Shown here piece by piece: positions 25,542-33,444 of a DNA stretch of 64,000 bases. Below the pieces are notes generated by a model. The model saw only the letters and a list, made by a program, of their open reading frames with translations, was not told the DNA's origin and did no database searches. Source of the DNA: Planctomycetota bacterium. GTDB lineage: Bacteria; Planctomycetota; UBA1135; GCA-002686595. Within the stretch, counting starts at the first letter, position 1. Every line of letters starts with the position of its first letter. The stretch covers positions 78,548 through 142,547 of the forward strand of contig NYUD01000031.1 in NCBI GenBank assembly GCA_002683825.1, given 5' to 3'. The position numbers and the translations under genes were made by a program.

Positions 25542-27734
25542 ATGTGGAAAAAGGATCCGTCCGGAGACCTAGATCGGAAACAATTGACACCGGACGCACG
25601 CCCGCGTATCCCGACCGTACCCGTGCGAGGATCCACCGCTATCCCGATTGCCCTGTCCCAAGCTTTGAGGAGCGGCCTCTTGGCCTTGGCGGTCGGCCTC
25701 GGCGCCATCTCCTCACCGGCGTGCGGGGGGAAACAGACCGCCAAGGCCTGGCGCAGGATCGAAATCGAGGCGCCTTCTACACCGCTGGATACGGCCGCAT
25801 GGGAAGTGGCGTTGGGCTGTGATGTCACCGCGGCGGATACGGGCCTCCACCTGCGTTGGCACCTGAAACCGGATGTCTGGAATGCGCTCCCGGGGGGCGT
25901 CTTCAGTACGGACCGGCCGCTCCCGGCCCAGCTGAGTGGAGTTCCGCAAACGCGCCTGGAGCTTCGTTCGGAGAAACACACTTTCTCCCGTGTAGTCGGC
26001 GCCAAGGAGAAACCCCAACCCGGGAACTTCCATTCCGAGGGAAAGAAGCTGTACATCCGATTGCACGACGAGGGCGCTGAGATCCCTCCGCTGACATTCT
26101 CGGCATTCCTACCCCGCGGGCGACGCGAGGGGCCCGGCTGGCGGGTCTCGAACGGCTCGGTTTCGGGCCCGGCCGTACCTGTACTTCCGGGCGAGCGCTG
26201 GTCCGTCGCCATGAACCTCCCACCGGGGATGGCGCTTCGTTTCTTCGCAACGGCCTCTGGTCAAGGCGAAGCGGATAAGGCAACCGTGACCTTTCGAGTG
26301 GCCTTGAACGGCGAAACGATCTGGGAACAAGAGCGGGTCGCGGGACTCCACGCGGACGCCTGGCACACCGTTCCGCTCGACTCGGTCTTGCGGACCCAGC
26401 TCTCGACGATCGAACTGTCGGTCGACGGAGATCCTGCCTGGACGGCCTTCGTCGCCCCCGCTCTGGGGCCTGGCGCACCCACGCCTTCGCAACGCCCCAG
26501 TATCGTCCTGTTTCTGGCCGACACCTTTCGCGCGGACAACCTGGCGGCCTACGGAGGTGATCCGGAACTCACACCCTACCTGAACAGACTCGCGGAAGAG
26601 GCCGTTCTCTTCGAGCGCGCATGGGCGCCGAGTTGCTGGACGCTGCCCTCGCAGGGCTCGATGTTCACAGGGGCTCTCCCGCCACAACACGGAGCGCTGG
26701 AACAGGGCTACGTGCTGCCGCACTCGTTGCACACCTTTGTGGAAGTGCTCGCGCGGAACGGCTATCGAACCGGAGGGGTCACGGACTCGGGATTCGTCTC
26801 GGCGCGTTACAACTTCGACCAGGGCTTCGAGTGGTACCTCGAACACAAGGGCGCCCATAACTGGAGCCTGGAAACGACCCTGCTTCGAGCGCTGGAGTTT
26901 CTGCGTGCAAACGACGGCCGTCCCGCGTTCCTGTACGTACAAACCTACCGAACGCACTCTCCTTACCGTGTGGGCCCGCAGGAATCCCAGGCAGAGGCCC
27001 TGGAGTTCCTTCAAGTCCTCGCAGCGCAAGCTCCCCAGGGCGATGTGGAAGCGGCCATTCATTCGCGGGAAGCTATCCAGGGGCTAAAACGTTTTTATCT
27101 CGATGGCGTCTCGGACCTCGACACGAAGCTCGCCCGGTGGTGGCCGCAGGTGCGCGAAGTAGCGGGTTTTTCTCCAGGCTACCTGGTGTTCACCAGCGAC
27201 CATGGCGAAGCATTCTACGAGCATCAAAACCGCGGGCATCGCGGCAGCATGTGGGAAGAGCTCTTGCGAGTTCCCCTTTTCATTCTCGGCGAGGACTTGA
27301 CGGCTCGGCGGCAAACGCAGGCGGCATCCCTCGTCGATCTATCGCGCACTTTGGTTTCCCTGGCGGGGATTCCGCCTCTGCCCCAGTGGCAGGGCGAAGA
27401 TCTGCTGGCGCTCGATGGCGATCGCCCGGTACACGGGTTCTACCGCACGAAGAAACGATACGAATGGGTCGCCATCGAAGGTGCCCGGAAACTCTTCGGT
27501 GATCCGCAACAAAGCGGTCGAGCACCGCTCGGGGCCTTCGACCTCGGGGCGGATCCAGGAGAGAAGACCGACCTGGCACACGAACTAGCGTGGCCTCTGG
27601 AGATGGCGCACCGATTTTCGCCTGAGATTCAACTGCTGATGCGCGAAGCGCCCCCCGGCATGCGACTCGCCGAGGATGCCCTCACTGATGACGTACTCGA
27701 AATGCTGCGGTCGATCGGGTATGCGGGAGACTGA
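25542..27734 (+). CDS. Sulfatase-fold (alkaline-phosphatase superfamily) lipoprotein
   Basis: 730 residues. ATG 25542 has AAGGAG 9 bases upstream. A signal segment ends in SSPAC, a probable lipobox at about residue 61. Residues about 65-320 form a beta-rich N-terminal domain. The sulfatase domain starts at IVLFLADTFRADN (metal Asp) and includes FTSDHGE (metal Asp-His). The nucleophile block reads CWTLPSQGSMFTG, which places Thr367, not Cys or Ser, at the position of the formylglycine residue of C/S-x-P-S-R. A classical sulfatase mechanism is therefore doubtful. Phosphotransferase or phosphodiesterase chemistry, as in Thr-dependent superfamily members such as LtaS, is an alternative. Confidence 0.8.
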   Translation: MWKKDPSGDLDRKQLTPDARPRIPTVPVRGSTAIPIALSQALRSGLLALAVGLGAISSPACGGKQTAKAWRRIEIEAPSTPLDTAAWEVALGCDVTAADTGLHLRWHLKPDVWNALPGGVFSTDRPLPAQLSGVPQTRLELRSEKHTFSRVVGAKEKPQPGNFHSEGKKLYIRLHDEGAEIPPLTFSAFLPRGRREGPGWRVSNGSVSGPAVPVLPGERWSVAMNLPPGMALRFFATASGQGEADKATVTFRVALNGETIWEQERVAGLHADAWHTVPLDSVLRTQLSTIELSVDGDPAWTAFVAPALGPGAPTPSQRPSIVLFLADTFRADNLAAYGGDPELTPYLNRLAEEAVLFERAWAPSCWTLPSQGSMFTGALPPQHGALEQGYVLPHSLHTFVEVLARNGYRTGGVTDSGFVSARYNFDQGFEWYLEHKGAHNWSLETTLLRALEFLRANDGRPAFLYVQTYRTHSPYRVGPQESQAEALEFLQVLAAQAPQGDVEAAIHSREAIQGLKRFYLDGVSDLDTKLARWWPQVREVAGFSPGYLVFTSDHGEAFYEHQNRGHRGSMWEELLRVPLFILGEDLTARRQTQAASLVDLSRTLVSLAGIPPLPQWQGEDLLALDGDRPVHGFYRTKKRYEWVAIEGARKLFGDPQQSGRAPLGAFDLGADPGEKTDLAHELAWPLEMAHRFSPEIQLLMREAPPGMRLAEDALTDDVLEMLRSIGYAGD

Positions 27735-27745
27735 CGCAGCTCCTA

Positions 27746-27772
27746 GCCCTCAAGCGCCTACGCCTTGAGGGC
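27746..27772. terminator. Hairpin between convergent sulfatase-fold and ccsA genes
   Basis: GCCCTCAAG (27746-27754) and CTTGAGGGC (27764-27772) form a perfect 9-bp stem with a 9-base loop. The hairpin follows the plus-strand stop and includes the minus-strand ccsA stop. It is well placed as a shared two-way terminator, but neither side has a strong T tract. Confidence 0.5.
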
Positions 27773-29731
27773 ATCCGCCACGCGGCGTTCAACCAAGAGG
27801 GCCACGCCACCTGCGGCGACAATGCCCCATTGGATGAAGTAGTAGGTCCAGAGAGCCTGGTGGATGCCGTTGGTAAATCCGTAGCTGTGCAGGCCGACGC
27901 CCAGCAGGTTGACGCCGAACCATGAGAAGGCGATCACGGTTCCGGCGAAGGCCGTCGCCATCTGCAGGCCGTGCTGGCGCAGATAGCCGCCCATGCGTGC
28001 GTGCAGGATCGCGATCTGCGAAATCACGATCAAGAGCGCACCGTTTTCCTTGGGATCCCAACCCCAAAAGCGTCCCCAACTATCGTTGGCCCAGATGCCG
28101 CCGAGGATGGTTCCGACCAGCGAAAAGATCAGGGCAAAGCAAAGCACGCCGTAGGACATGCGTGCGATGTTCCTGTAGAAGGTCTTGTCGCCCTTCTTGA
28201 AACCAAAGAGTAAACCAAAGAGTTTGGCCAGGAGGTAGAGGCTCGAAATCAGAGCCGCGAGCAGACCGGCCGAGTAACCGGCAGTGATCGCCGTCACGTG
28301 CGTCGCCAGCCAGAAATTGGTGTCCAGCACCGCAACCAAACTGGGCATCGTGTCCTGCTTGTCGACAAGCTCGTACTTGTTGGCCAGGAACAGTCCCAGC
28401 ATGCCCAGGAACGCACCGGCCGAAAGCATGATGCGTTTCCTGTTGATGAACTCCGTGACCACGCTGACCAGGGCCCATCCGGCGGTCACAAACAGGATCG
28501 TCTCGTACAACGTGCTGACCGGCGGCCGGCCACGAATGATACAACGCAAGACAATGGCCGCGATCAGGTAGCCCATGGCCACAATCACGGCCAACATCGT
28601 CCCGCGGTAGAGCAACTTCGTGTTCGGGAAGAGCCACATGAAAGCCATCAGCACGAACGAGAGGATGAACAGGACCTGGCTGTTCGCAACGTACTTGCCC
28701 TTGTAATAGTGCAGCTCGAGGGGGATCTCTTGATACTCACCACGCGCCCCGGCCAGGGCCGAAAGGGTTCCCTGCAGGGCCGACAATTCGCGTTCGAAAG
28801 CGTGGAAATCCTCCCGCGAGGCGACGAGTCCCTCAAAACCGCGCAAAGCCCGCAGGTGTTCTTCCGCCAGCGTCCATCCGGGGACAAACGCCTGATCCAA
28901 CAGATCTTGCGGCGTCAGCCATTCCGCCTCCTCCGCAGCGCTCGCCGGGGGAGGAATCATGGCGGCGAGCACCCCGGTGACGGCGACGGACTCAACCGCC
29001 GACGTGAAGGTGTCGCCCAGTGCGCCGGCCGCGGCGTCCTCGCCGGAATCACGCAACTCCTCGTGAACTTCGACAATCCTCCCCAGGTTGGCGAGGACGT
29101 CCGAGAACTTCACGTTCTTGGGATCGTCAAAAATATCGAGCGCGCGTTCGTCATCTCCCTGGACTTCCAGAGAGTGCGAAAAACGCGCGAACTCCAGCAT
29201 GCCACGCAGATAGGAGTAGTGGTTGACGTTGCTGGCGAGAAGGACGATCTGCTCCTGGATCGTGTCGCGGTCTTTCTGCTCGATCCGTCCGTATTGGTCC
29301 CCAAGCTGAGACAGTCGCCTGAAGCCCGGCATGAGCTCGTTGAAGGAGTAGCGGTCACTCTTCTTCTTGCCCTCGCGCGGCAGCCCGATCGCGTCGATAA
29401 CCGCCGAATCGCGCACCAGGAAGACCTCGTAGTCATCCGCGTACTCGGGGAAGACGATCGTATTGAGGAGCCACTCCATGCCCGACATCTTCACCTTGTC
29501 AGCGAAGACGACCTTGCGCTTGCCGTTCAGGGGCAGCAAGGAGAAGTCGGCGTAGGTCTGGAACGGCTTGATGCGGCCACCGTCCTGAACCGGAAGCGCT
29601 GCCGCCAGCTCGAGGACCGACTCGGGCCATTCGGGCCGGATCACGTCGACCTCTCCCCGAGTGCACCCCGAGAACAAGACCGAACCGGCAAGGGCCGCGA
29701 GGAGAGTGAGTTCGTGAATGAAAGCCTTCAT
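27758..29731 (-). CDS. ccsA: Cytochrome c biogenesis protein CcsA-like (System II), with long N-terminal extension
   Basis: About 657 residues from ATG 29731, which shares ATGA with resB. The C-terminal ~300 residues are the CcsA/CcmC heme-handling domain with about eight membrane helices. They include the tryptophan-rich motif WGRFWGWDPKENG and flanking His in HVTAITAGY and HSYGF. The N-terminal ~330 residues begin with a lipobox-like signal (VLFSGC) and form a large periplasmic region (RIKPFQTYADFSLL and many charged helices), as in the long CcsA-type proteins of planctomycetes and Bacteroidetes. With ResB it exports heme and attaches it to apocytochromes c outside the membrane. A direct repeat (AAACCAAAGAGT twice, about 28200-28224) lies within the gene. 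Confidence 0.88.
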   Translation of the reverse strand: MKAFIHELTLLAALAGSVLFSGCTRGEVDVIRPEWPESVLELAAALPVQDGGRIKPFQTYADFSLLPLNGKRKVVFADKVKMSGMEWLLNTIVFPEYADDYEVFLVRDSAVIDAIGLPREGKKKSDRYSFNELMPGFRRLSQLGDQYGRIEQKDRDTIQEQIVLLASNVNHYSYLRGMLEFARFSHSLEVQGDDERALDIFDDPKNVKFSDVLANLGRIVEVHEELRDSGEDAAAGALGDTFTSAVESVAVTGVLAAMIPPPASAAEEAEWLTPQDLLDQAFVPGWTLAEEHLRALRGFEGLVASREDFHAFERELSALQGTLSALAGARGEYQEIPLELHYYKGKYVANSQVLFILSFVLMAFMWLFPNTKLLYRGTMLAVIVAMGYLIAAIVLRCIIRGRPPVSTLYETILFVTAGWALVSVVTEFINRKRIMLSAGAFLGMLGLFLANKYELVDKQDTMPSLVAVLDTNFWLATHVTAITAGYSAGLLAALISSLYLLAKLFGLLFGFKKGDKTFYRNIARMSYGVLCFALIFSLVGTILGGIWANDSWGRFWGWDPKENGALLIVISQIAILHARMGGYLRQHGLQMATAFAGTVIAFSWFGVNLLGVGLHSYGFTNGIHQALWTYYFIQWGIVAAGGVALLVERRVADALKA

Positions 29732-30978
29732 GCCTTGGCCACCTCGCCCCTTATGTAGCCCCAGAGCTTCATCAGGAAGTGGATCAACAACCCGAGGCCG
29801 ATGATGATGCAGGAATAGAGAGGCCATTGATCCGCGCCGTTACGAACGACAGACAGCGTCGAAAACAAGGGCTCCCCCGGACCGGCGTCGGGAGGGCCCC
29901 ACGAGGCCTGATAGAGCACGAGCCCTTCGTCTCTCAGCGGCTCGTTCATTTCGATCTTGATGGCGCGTCCGCCCGATTCAGCGGTGGACTCTCGAGCGAC
30001 GGTCACATCGCTGGAGAAGACCTTGGGCATGGCGGTCCGCGCGTGCTCTTCCTTCGTGAACTTGTCGAGAGTCACCGTGAAGGGCAGCTGAAACCGCGTG
30101 TGCCGCAGATCGAAGAGCCAGGTGTCGTCGCCGACCTCGACCCCCCAATTGGTCGTTTGCCGGCGGTTGCGGCGGTGCAAGTCGTAGCCCCAGAGTAGGC
30201 CTGAATACCTTCGGCCGCTGTCCTTGACGACCACGTCCGCGTAGATTCCTGCCAGGTTGTTTTCCTTGGTGGTAAGAGGTTTGATCTCCTGAAGGAAGAG
30301 ACCATCGACCACCGGAACGGTCTTGACCTTGCCGTCATTCGCCTGCGGCTGACAGTTTTCGATGAAGTGGCTGACCTCGAGGTCGAACGGCAGGTCGGGC
30401 GAGAACAGCGTGACCTTCTCGGGGCCTGTAGCGTGCATGAAGTCCGTCTGAGGGATGACGAACTCCTGGTATTGCCCGTTGCCCCGATCCCGACTGACGG
30501 CGATCTCCCAGTCGTGGTAGGACTGGTAGTAGTTCGCACTCTCCTGTTCGTAGAGTGTGGTGTGGCCTTCATCCGAGAAGTAAAGCTTCCAGAACCCGGA
30601 AAAGAGAAGGAAGCAGATCCCCACGTGCGTCACGAGAATGCCGCACGTCTTCCAGCCTTTGCGTATGCGGATGATGCCGCCCACCAAGATGTTGAAGAAG
30701 AGCAACAGCTGAACGAGCCCGGCCCCTGGCAACGGCACCTGAATGAAACCCGCGTCGTGTATGAGAAAGAGGGACTCGAAGTACTTCTTCTGCGCGTCGA
30801 ATAGCCCCAGCTCCACCTGCTCGAGCGTGCCGAGGTAAGTCAGAAGGGCAAGGAAGAGCAGCAGGACGACCGTAAATCCGAGCGAAGAGAACAATCGCAG
30901 GGGCCACTGGAGAATCCAGTGGAGACGGCTCTCGAGTCGGGGGATGGAAACTGCAGAGGATGCGGAACCGGACGACAT
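29728..30978 (-). CDS. resB: ResB/Ccs1-family cytochrome c biogenesis protein (System II)
   Basis: 416 residues from ATG 30978 with GGAGG 9-10 bases upstream; a TTG two codons earlier is less well spaced. Three N-terminal membrane helices (about 30-50, 88-103, 114-130), a large periplasmic domain with beta-rich segments (about 135-370) and a last helix (about 383-400) reproduce the ResB/Ccs1 layout. It works with CcsA to ligate heme to CxxCH. The two genes overlap by 4 bases. It follows the lipoprotein gene by only 6 bases. Confidence 0.87.
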   Translation of the reverse strand: MSSGSASSAVSIPRLESRLHWILQWPLRLFSSLGFTVVLLLFLALLTYLGTLEQVELGLFDAQKKYFESLFLIHDAGFIQVPLPGAGLVQLLLFFNILVGGIIRIRKGWKTCGILVTHVGICFLLFSGFWKLYFSDEGHTTLYEQESANYYQSYHDWEIAVSRDRGNGQYQEFVIPQTDFMHATGPEKVTLFSPDLPFDLEVSHFIENCQPQANDGKVKTVPVVDGLFLQEIKPLTTKENNLAGIYADVVVKDSGRRYSGLLWGYDLHRRNRRQTTNWGVEVGDDTWLFDLRHTRFQLPFTVTLDKFTKEEHARTAMPKVFSSDVTVARESTAESGGRAIKIEMNEPLRDEGLVLYQASWGPPDAGPGEPLFSTLSVVRNGADQWPLYSCIIIGLGLLIHFLMKLWGYIRGEVAKA

Positions 30979-30984
30979 GGACAA

Positions 30985-32073
30985 CTACCCTCCCAGGAGC
31001 AAGGACTTGCAGAACGAGAGGAAGGACTCTCTTTGAGGTTCTACGGTTTGGCGAGGCCCCAACATCTTCACGAAGACCGATCGGTCGGGCAGATTGCAGA
31101 TCGTGGCGAGCATCATCCCTTCGCTGTCATCGGGCTGGGTACCAACAATCTCGACGAATAACGCATCCTCACCCAGCATGGGGATGCGCGTCTCGCCGGT
31201 GATCTGCGCGACCGGTTCCACGCGCAGCTGGGCCCGCCAACGATTCAAGTTGGCCAGTTCGTTGCCTGCTCCGGGGCCCAGAAACGTGATGTAACACTCG
31301 ACCGGATCGGCCTTCCCGGCCATGAACGTGGCCACACGCATCGGGCGGTTGGCGCCCGGAGTCCAACCTTCGGGGAGCTCCCATTTCAGTCCGCCGCCGC
31401 CGCTCGGGGGCGTAGATCCCCGCGGCCTGGCCGGTTGGCTTGCGGTCGAAGACGAGTTCGGCAGACGCATCGTTCGCGCCAGCTCGTGGAAATTGCCGAG
31501 CTCACGATCGAGGACCTCACGGGGCCCGGTCATCTTCATGAAGAGGCCCGCCTCCTGGTGGAACACCAAGAGTCCCACGAGCCGGTGGTTGTCGCGGATC
31601 TCGTCGCCGACATTGAAACTTCCCTCGATGTCGACCAGTACGGCCTCGAGCCCCAGGAGGTTGGCCCGGGGAAGCGCTCGCATGCCGGCCGCGTCCAGCT
31701 CCTCCCGTTGCATCTGCTTGTACCAGCGGTTGACGTTGGCCTCCAGACCGCCGGCGCCCCCGCGAAGCACCGTGAGATAGCACTCAGCCGCGGGATTTCC
31801 CGCGACCTGGAAATCGAGCAGGCGCATCGAGCTGGGCGGACGCTCGATCCACCCCGGCGGCGTGTGGTAAACGAAGCCCGGGTCCGCCTCTTGCGTACCG
31901 AACATCTCCGCCAGGGTCGCCGCCCGAGGCCGGTCCAGTCCCAGTCGTTCGACCATACGGACCGTTTCGATCGGCCTCATGCTCTCGGGAGCTGGGGAGC
32001 AGCTCGCGATGGAAAAAAGCGCCAGCGACAGCCAAAGACCGGTCCCGGGTTTGCGCATGCCTAGCAAGATCAT
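30985..32073 (-). CDS. Two-module lipoprotein linked to cytochrome c maturation
   Basis: 362 residues from ATG 32073 (or 32058). A signal peptide with lipobox SIASC is followed by two homologous modules of about 130 residues (roughly 60-190 and 240-360). Both carry 'P-x-G-W', 'ECYLTVL' or 'ECYITFL', 'G-A-G', 'N-x-NRW', 'LGxxAxxVxIxG' and a final 'xFMKMTGPREVLDRE'-like strand, so the protein arose by internal duplication. I do not know the family. As first gene of the resB-ccsA operon it may help heme delivery or apocytochrome handling, or simply share regulation with them. Confidence 0.7.
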   Translation of the reverse strand: MILLGMRKPGTGLWLSLALFSIASCSPAPESMRPIETVRMVERLGLDRPRAATLAEMFGTQEADPGFVYHTPPGWIERPPSSMRLLDFQVAGNPAAECYLTVLRGGAGGLEANVNRWYKQMQREELDAAGMRALPRANLLGLEAVLVDIEGSFNVGDEIRDNHRLVGLLVFHQEAGLFMKMTGPREVLDRELGNFHELARTMRLPNSSSTASQPARPRGSTPPSGGGGLKWELPEGWTPGANRPMRVATFMAGKADPVECYITFLGPGAGNELANLNRWRAQLRVEPVAQITGETRIPMLGEDALFVEIVGTQPDDSEGMMLATICNLPDRSVFVKMLGPRQTVEPQRESFLSFCKSLLLGG

Positions 32074-32372
32074 GGTATATGGATGAGTTCTCTCCGTCGG
32101 CTGCCCAGGGCCCGTTCCACAGCGACGCACCCCCTTATCAGCCCGCGGAGCCAATCCTGTGCCGCCGAATCGACACATTCTGGATCGACAGGCCCGGGGG
32201 GGCTCCTTGAGGCAGGCAGGACCTGAACCGCCGTTTATCATAGCCACCTCCTCAGGCCCAAACAGGGCGGTTTCCATCCTTTAACGTAGCATCTTGCTCT
32301 CCCGCCCTGATCGGACCAACCGCCACATGCCGCTACCCTCCGCTCATCCACCCCTAACTTCGTTGCTTTCTC
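32074..32372. other. Divergent intergenic region
   Basis: About 300 bases between the divergent lipoprotein and exporter genes. Promoters for both must lie here, but I cannot pick a convincing -35/-10 pair, operator or leader structure. Confidence 0.35.
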
Positions 32373-33440
32373 GTGTCGCCCGATTCCCCTGACGGAAACC
32401 TTTCCAAGCGGCCGATCCTGGCCTTGGTCGGGGTCGCTGCCTTCGTCGTCGTGATGGGAGGTCTGAAGGCCGCGGCACCCCTGGTGGTGCCGTTCCTACT
32501 CGCAGCCTTCCTGGCCATCCTCTGTGCGCCACCGATGCTCTGGCTCGAGCGAAAAGGCCTGCCTCGCGCCCTCGCGCTGGTAGGGGTTTTCCTGGGCGTG
32601 TTCGGGATCGCCAGCCTGATCGCCTACATCGTCAAGGGACCCGCCAACCAATTCGGAAGGGAGCTGTCGGGTCTGGAAGTAAGCCTCGAGGAGAAGATCA
32701 ACGTCGCGCTCGCCAGTTTGGGGGAGAAGTTCTTCCACGAAACCAAGCCCACCGAACATCTCATTGACTTCGGACAGGTCTTCGAGTGGGTTCGCTACCT
32801 CTTCAGTGGTCTCGGCGCAGCCCTCGGGAAGACATTCCTGATCTTCCTCTCGGTGCTCTTCATCCTGGCGGAGATCTCCAGCTTCCCCCTCAAGTTCCGC
32901 GCCGTCTTCCCCTCCACGCGCGAGAGCCTGGCCATGCGCCGATTTACAGAGAGCATCCGCAACTACATCGCCATCAAGACGGCGACCAGCCTGGTTACCG
33001 GTATCCTGATCACCGTTTGGCTGACCTTGTCAGACGTCCAGTTCCCCATCCTGTGGGGCCTCTTGGCCTTCCTGCTCAATTTCATCCCCAATGTCGGCTC
33101 GATTTTGGCCGCCCTTCCCCCCACTCTCTTGGCGTGGATCAACAATGGCGTGGACACGATGCTGTTGACCGCCCTGGCGTTCTTCGTTGTCAACATGCTG
33201 ATCGGCGGCTATCTCGAGCCGCGCGTCATGGGCCGTGGTCTGGGCATTTCGCCCCTGGTCGTCTTCGTCTCCCTCGTCTTCTGGGGTTGGATCCTTGGCC
33301 CCATCGGTATGTTTCTCTCCGTTCCTCTCACCATGACCATCAAGATCGCCTTGGAAAGCAACAACGACACACGCTGGATCGCCGTCCTCCTGGGTTCAGA
33401 ATCGGACGCCAGGGAAGCCCTCGAGCGACAGGGAGCCTAG
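32373..33440 (+). CDS. AI-2E/PerM-family membrane transporter
   Basis: 355 residues, GTG start. About seven to eight membrane helices. The family signatures are present: LAAFLAILCAPPMLWLER near the N-terminus, and in the second half FLLNFIPNVGSILAALPP, NMLIGGYLEPRVMGRGLG and SPLVVFVSLVFWGWILGP. Members have been linked to export of autoinducer-2, sodium-proton exchange and general small-molecule efflux, so the substrate is open. The next gene starts 4 bases later and is probably co-transcribed. Confidence 0.88.
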   Translation: MSPDSPDGNLSKRPILALVGVAAFVVVMGGLKAAAPLVVPFLLAAFLAILCAPPMLWLERKGLPRALALVGVFLGVFGIASLIAYIVKGPANQFGRELSGLEVSLEEKINVALASLGEKFFHETKPTEHLIDFGQVFEWVRYLFSGLGAALGKTFLIFLSVLFILAEISSFPLKFRAVFPSTRESLAMRRFTESIRNYIAIKTATSLVTGILITVWLTLSDVQFPILWGLLAFLLNFIPNVGSILAALPPTLLAWINNGVDTMLLTALAFFVVNMLIGGYLEPRVMGRGLGISPLVVFVSLVFWGWILGPIGMFLSVPLTMTIKIALESNNDTRWIAVLLGSESDAREALERQGA

Positions 33441-33444
33441 TCCC

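Noticed and set aside
28200..28224. Short tandem repeat AAACCAAAGAGT in ccsA as a mobile or CRISPR-like element
   Set aside because: Only two copies within a coding helix; it encodes ordinary membrane residues.
28298..29758. Long plus-strand open frame antisense to ccsA
   Set aside because: The minus strand encodes an unmistakable CcsA with membrane helices and the WGRFWGWDPKENG motif.
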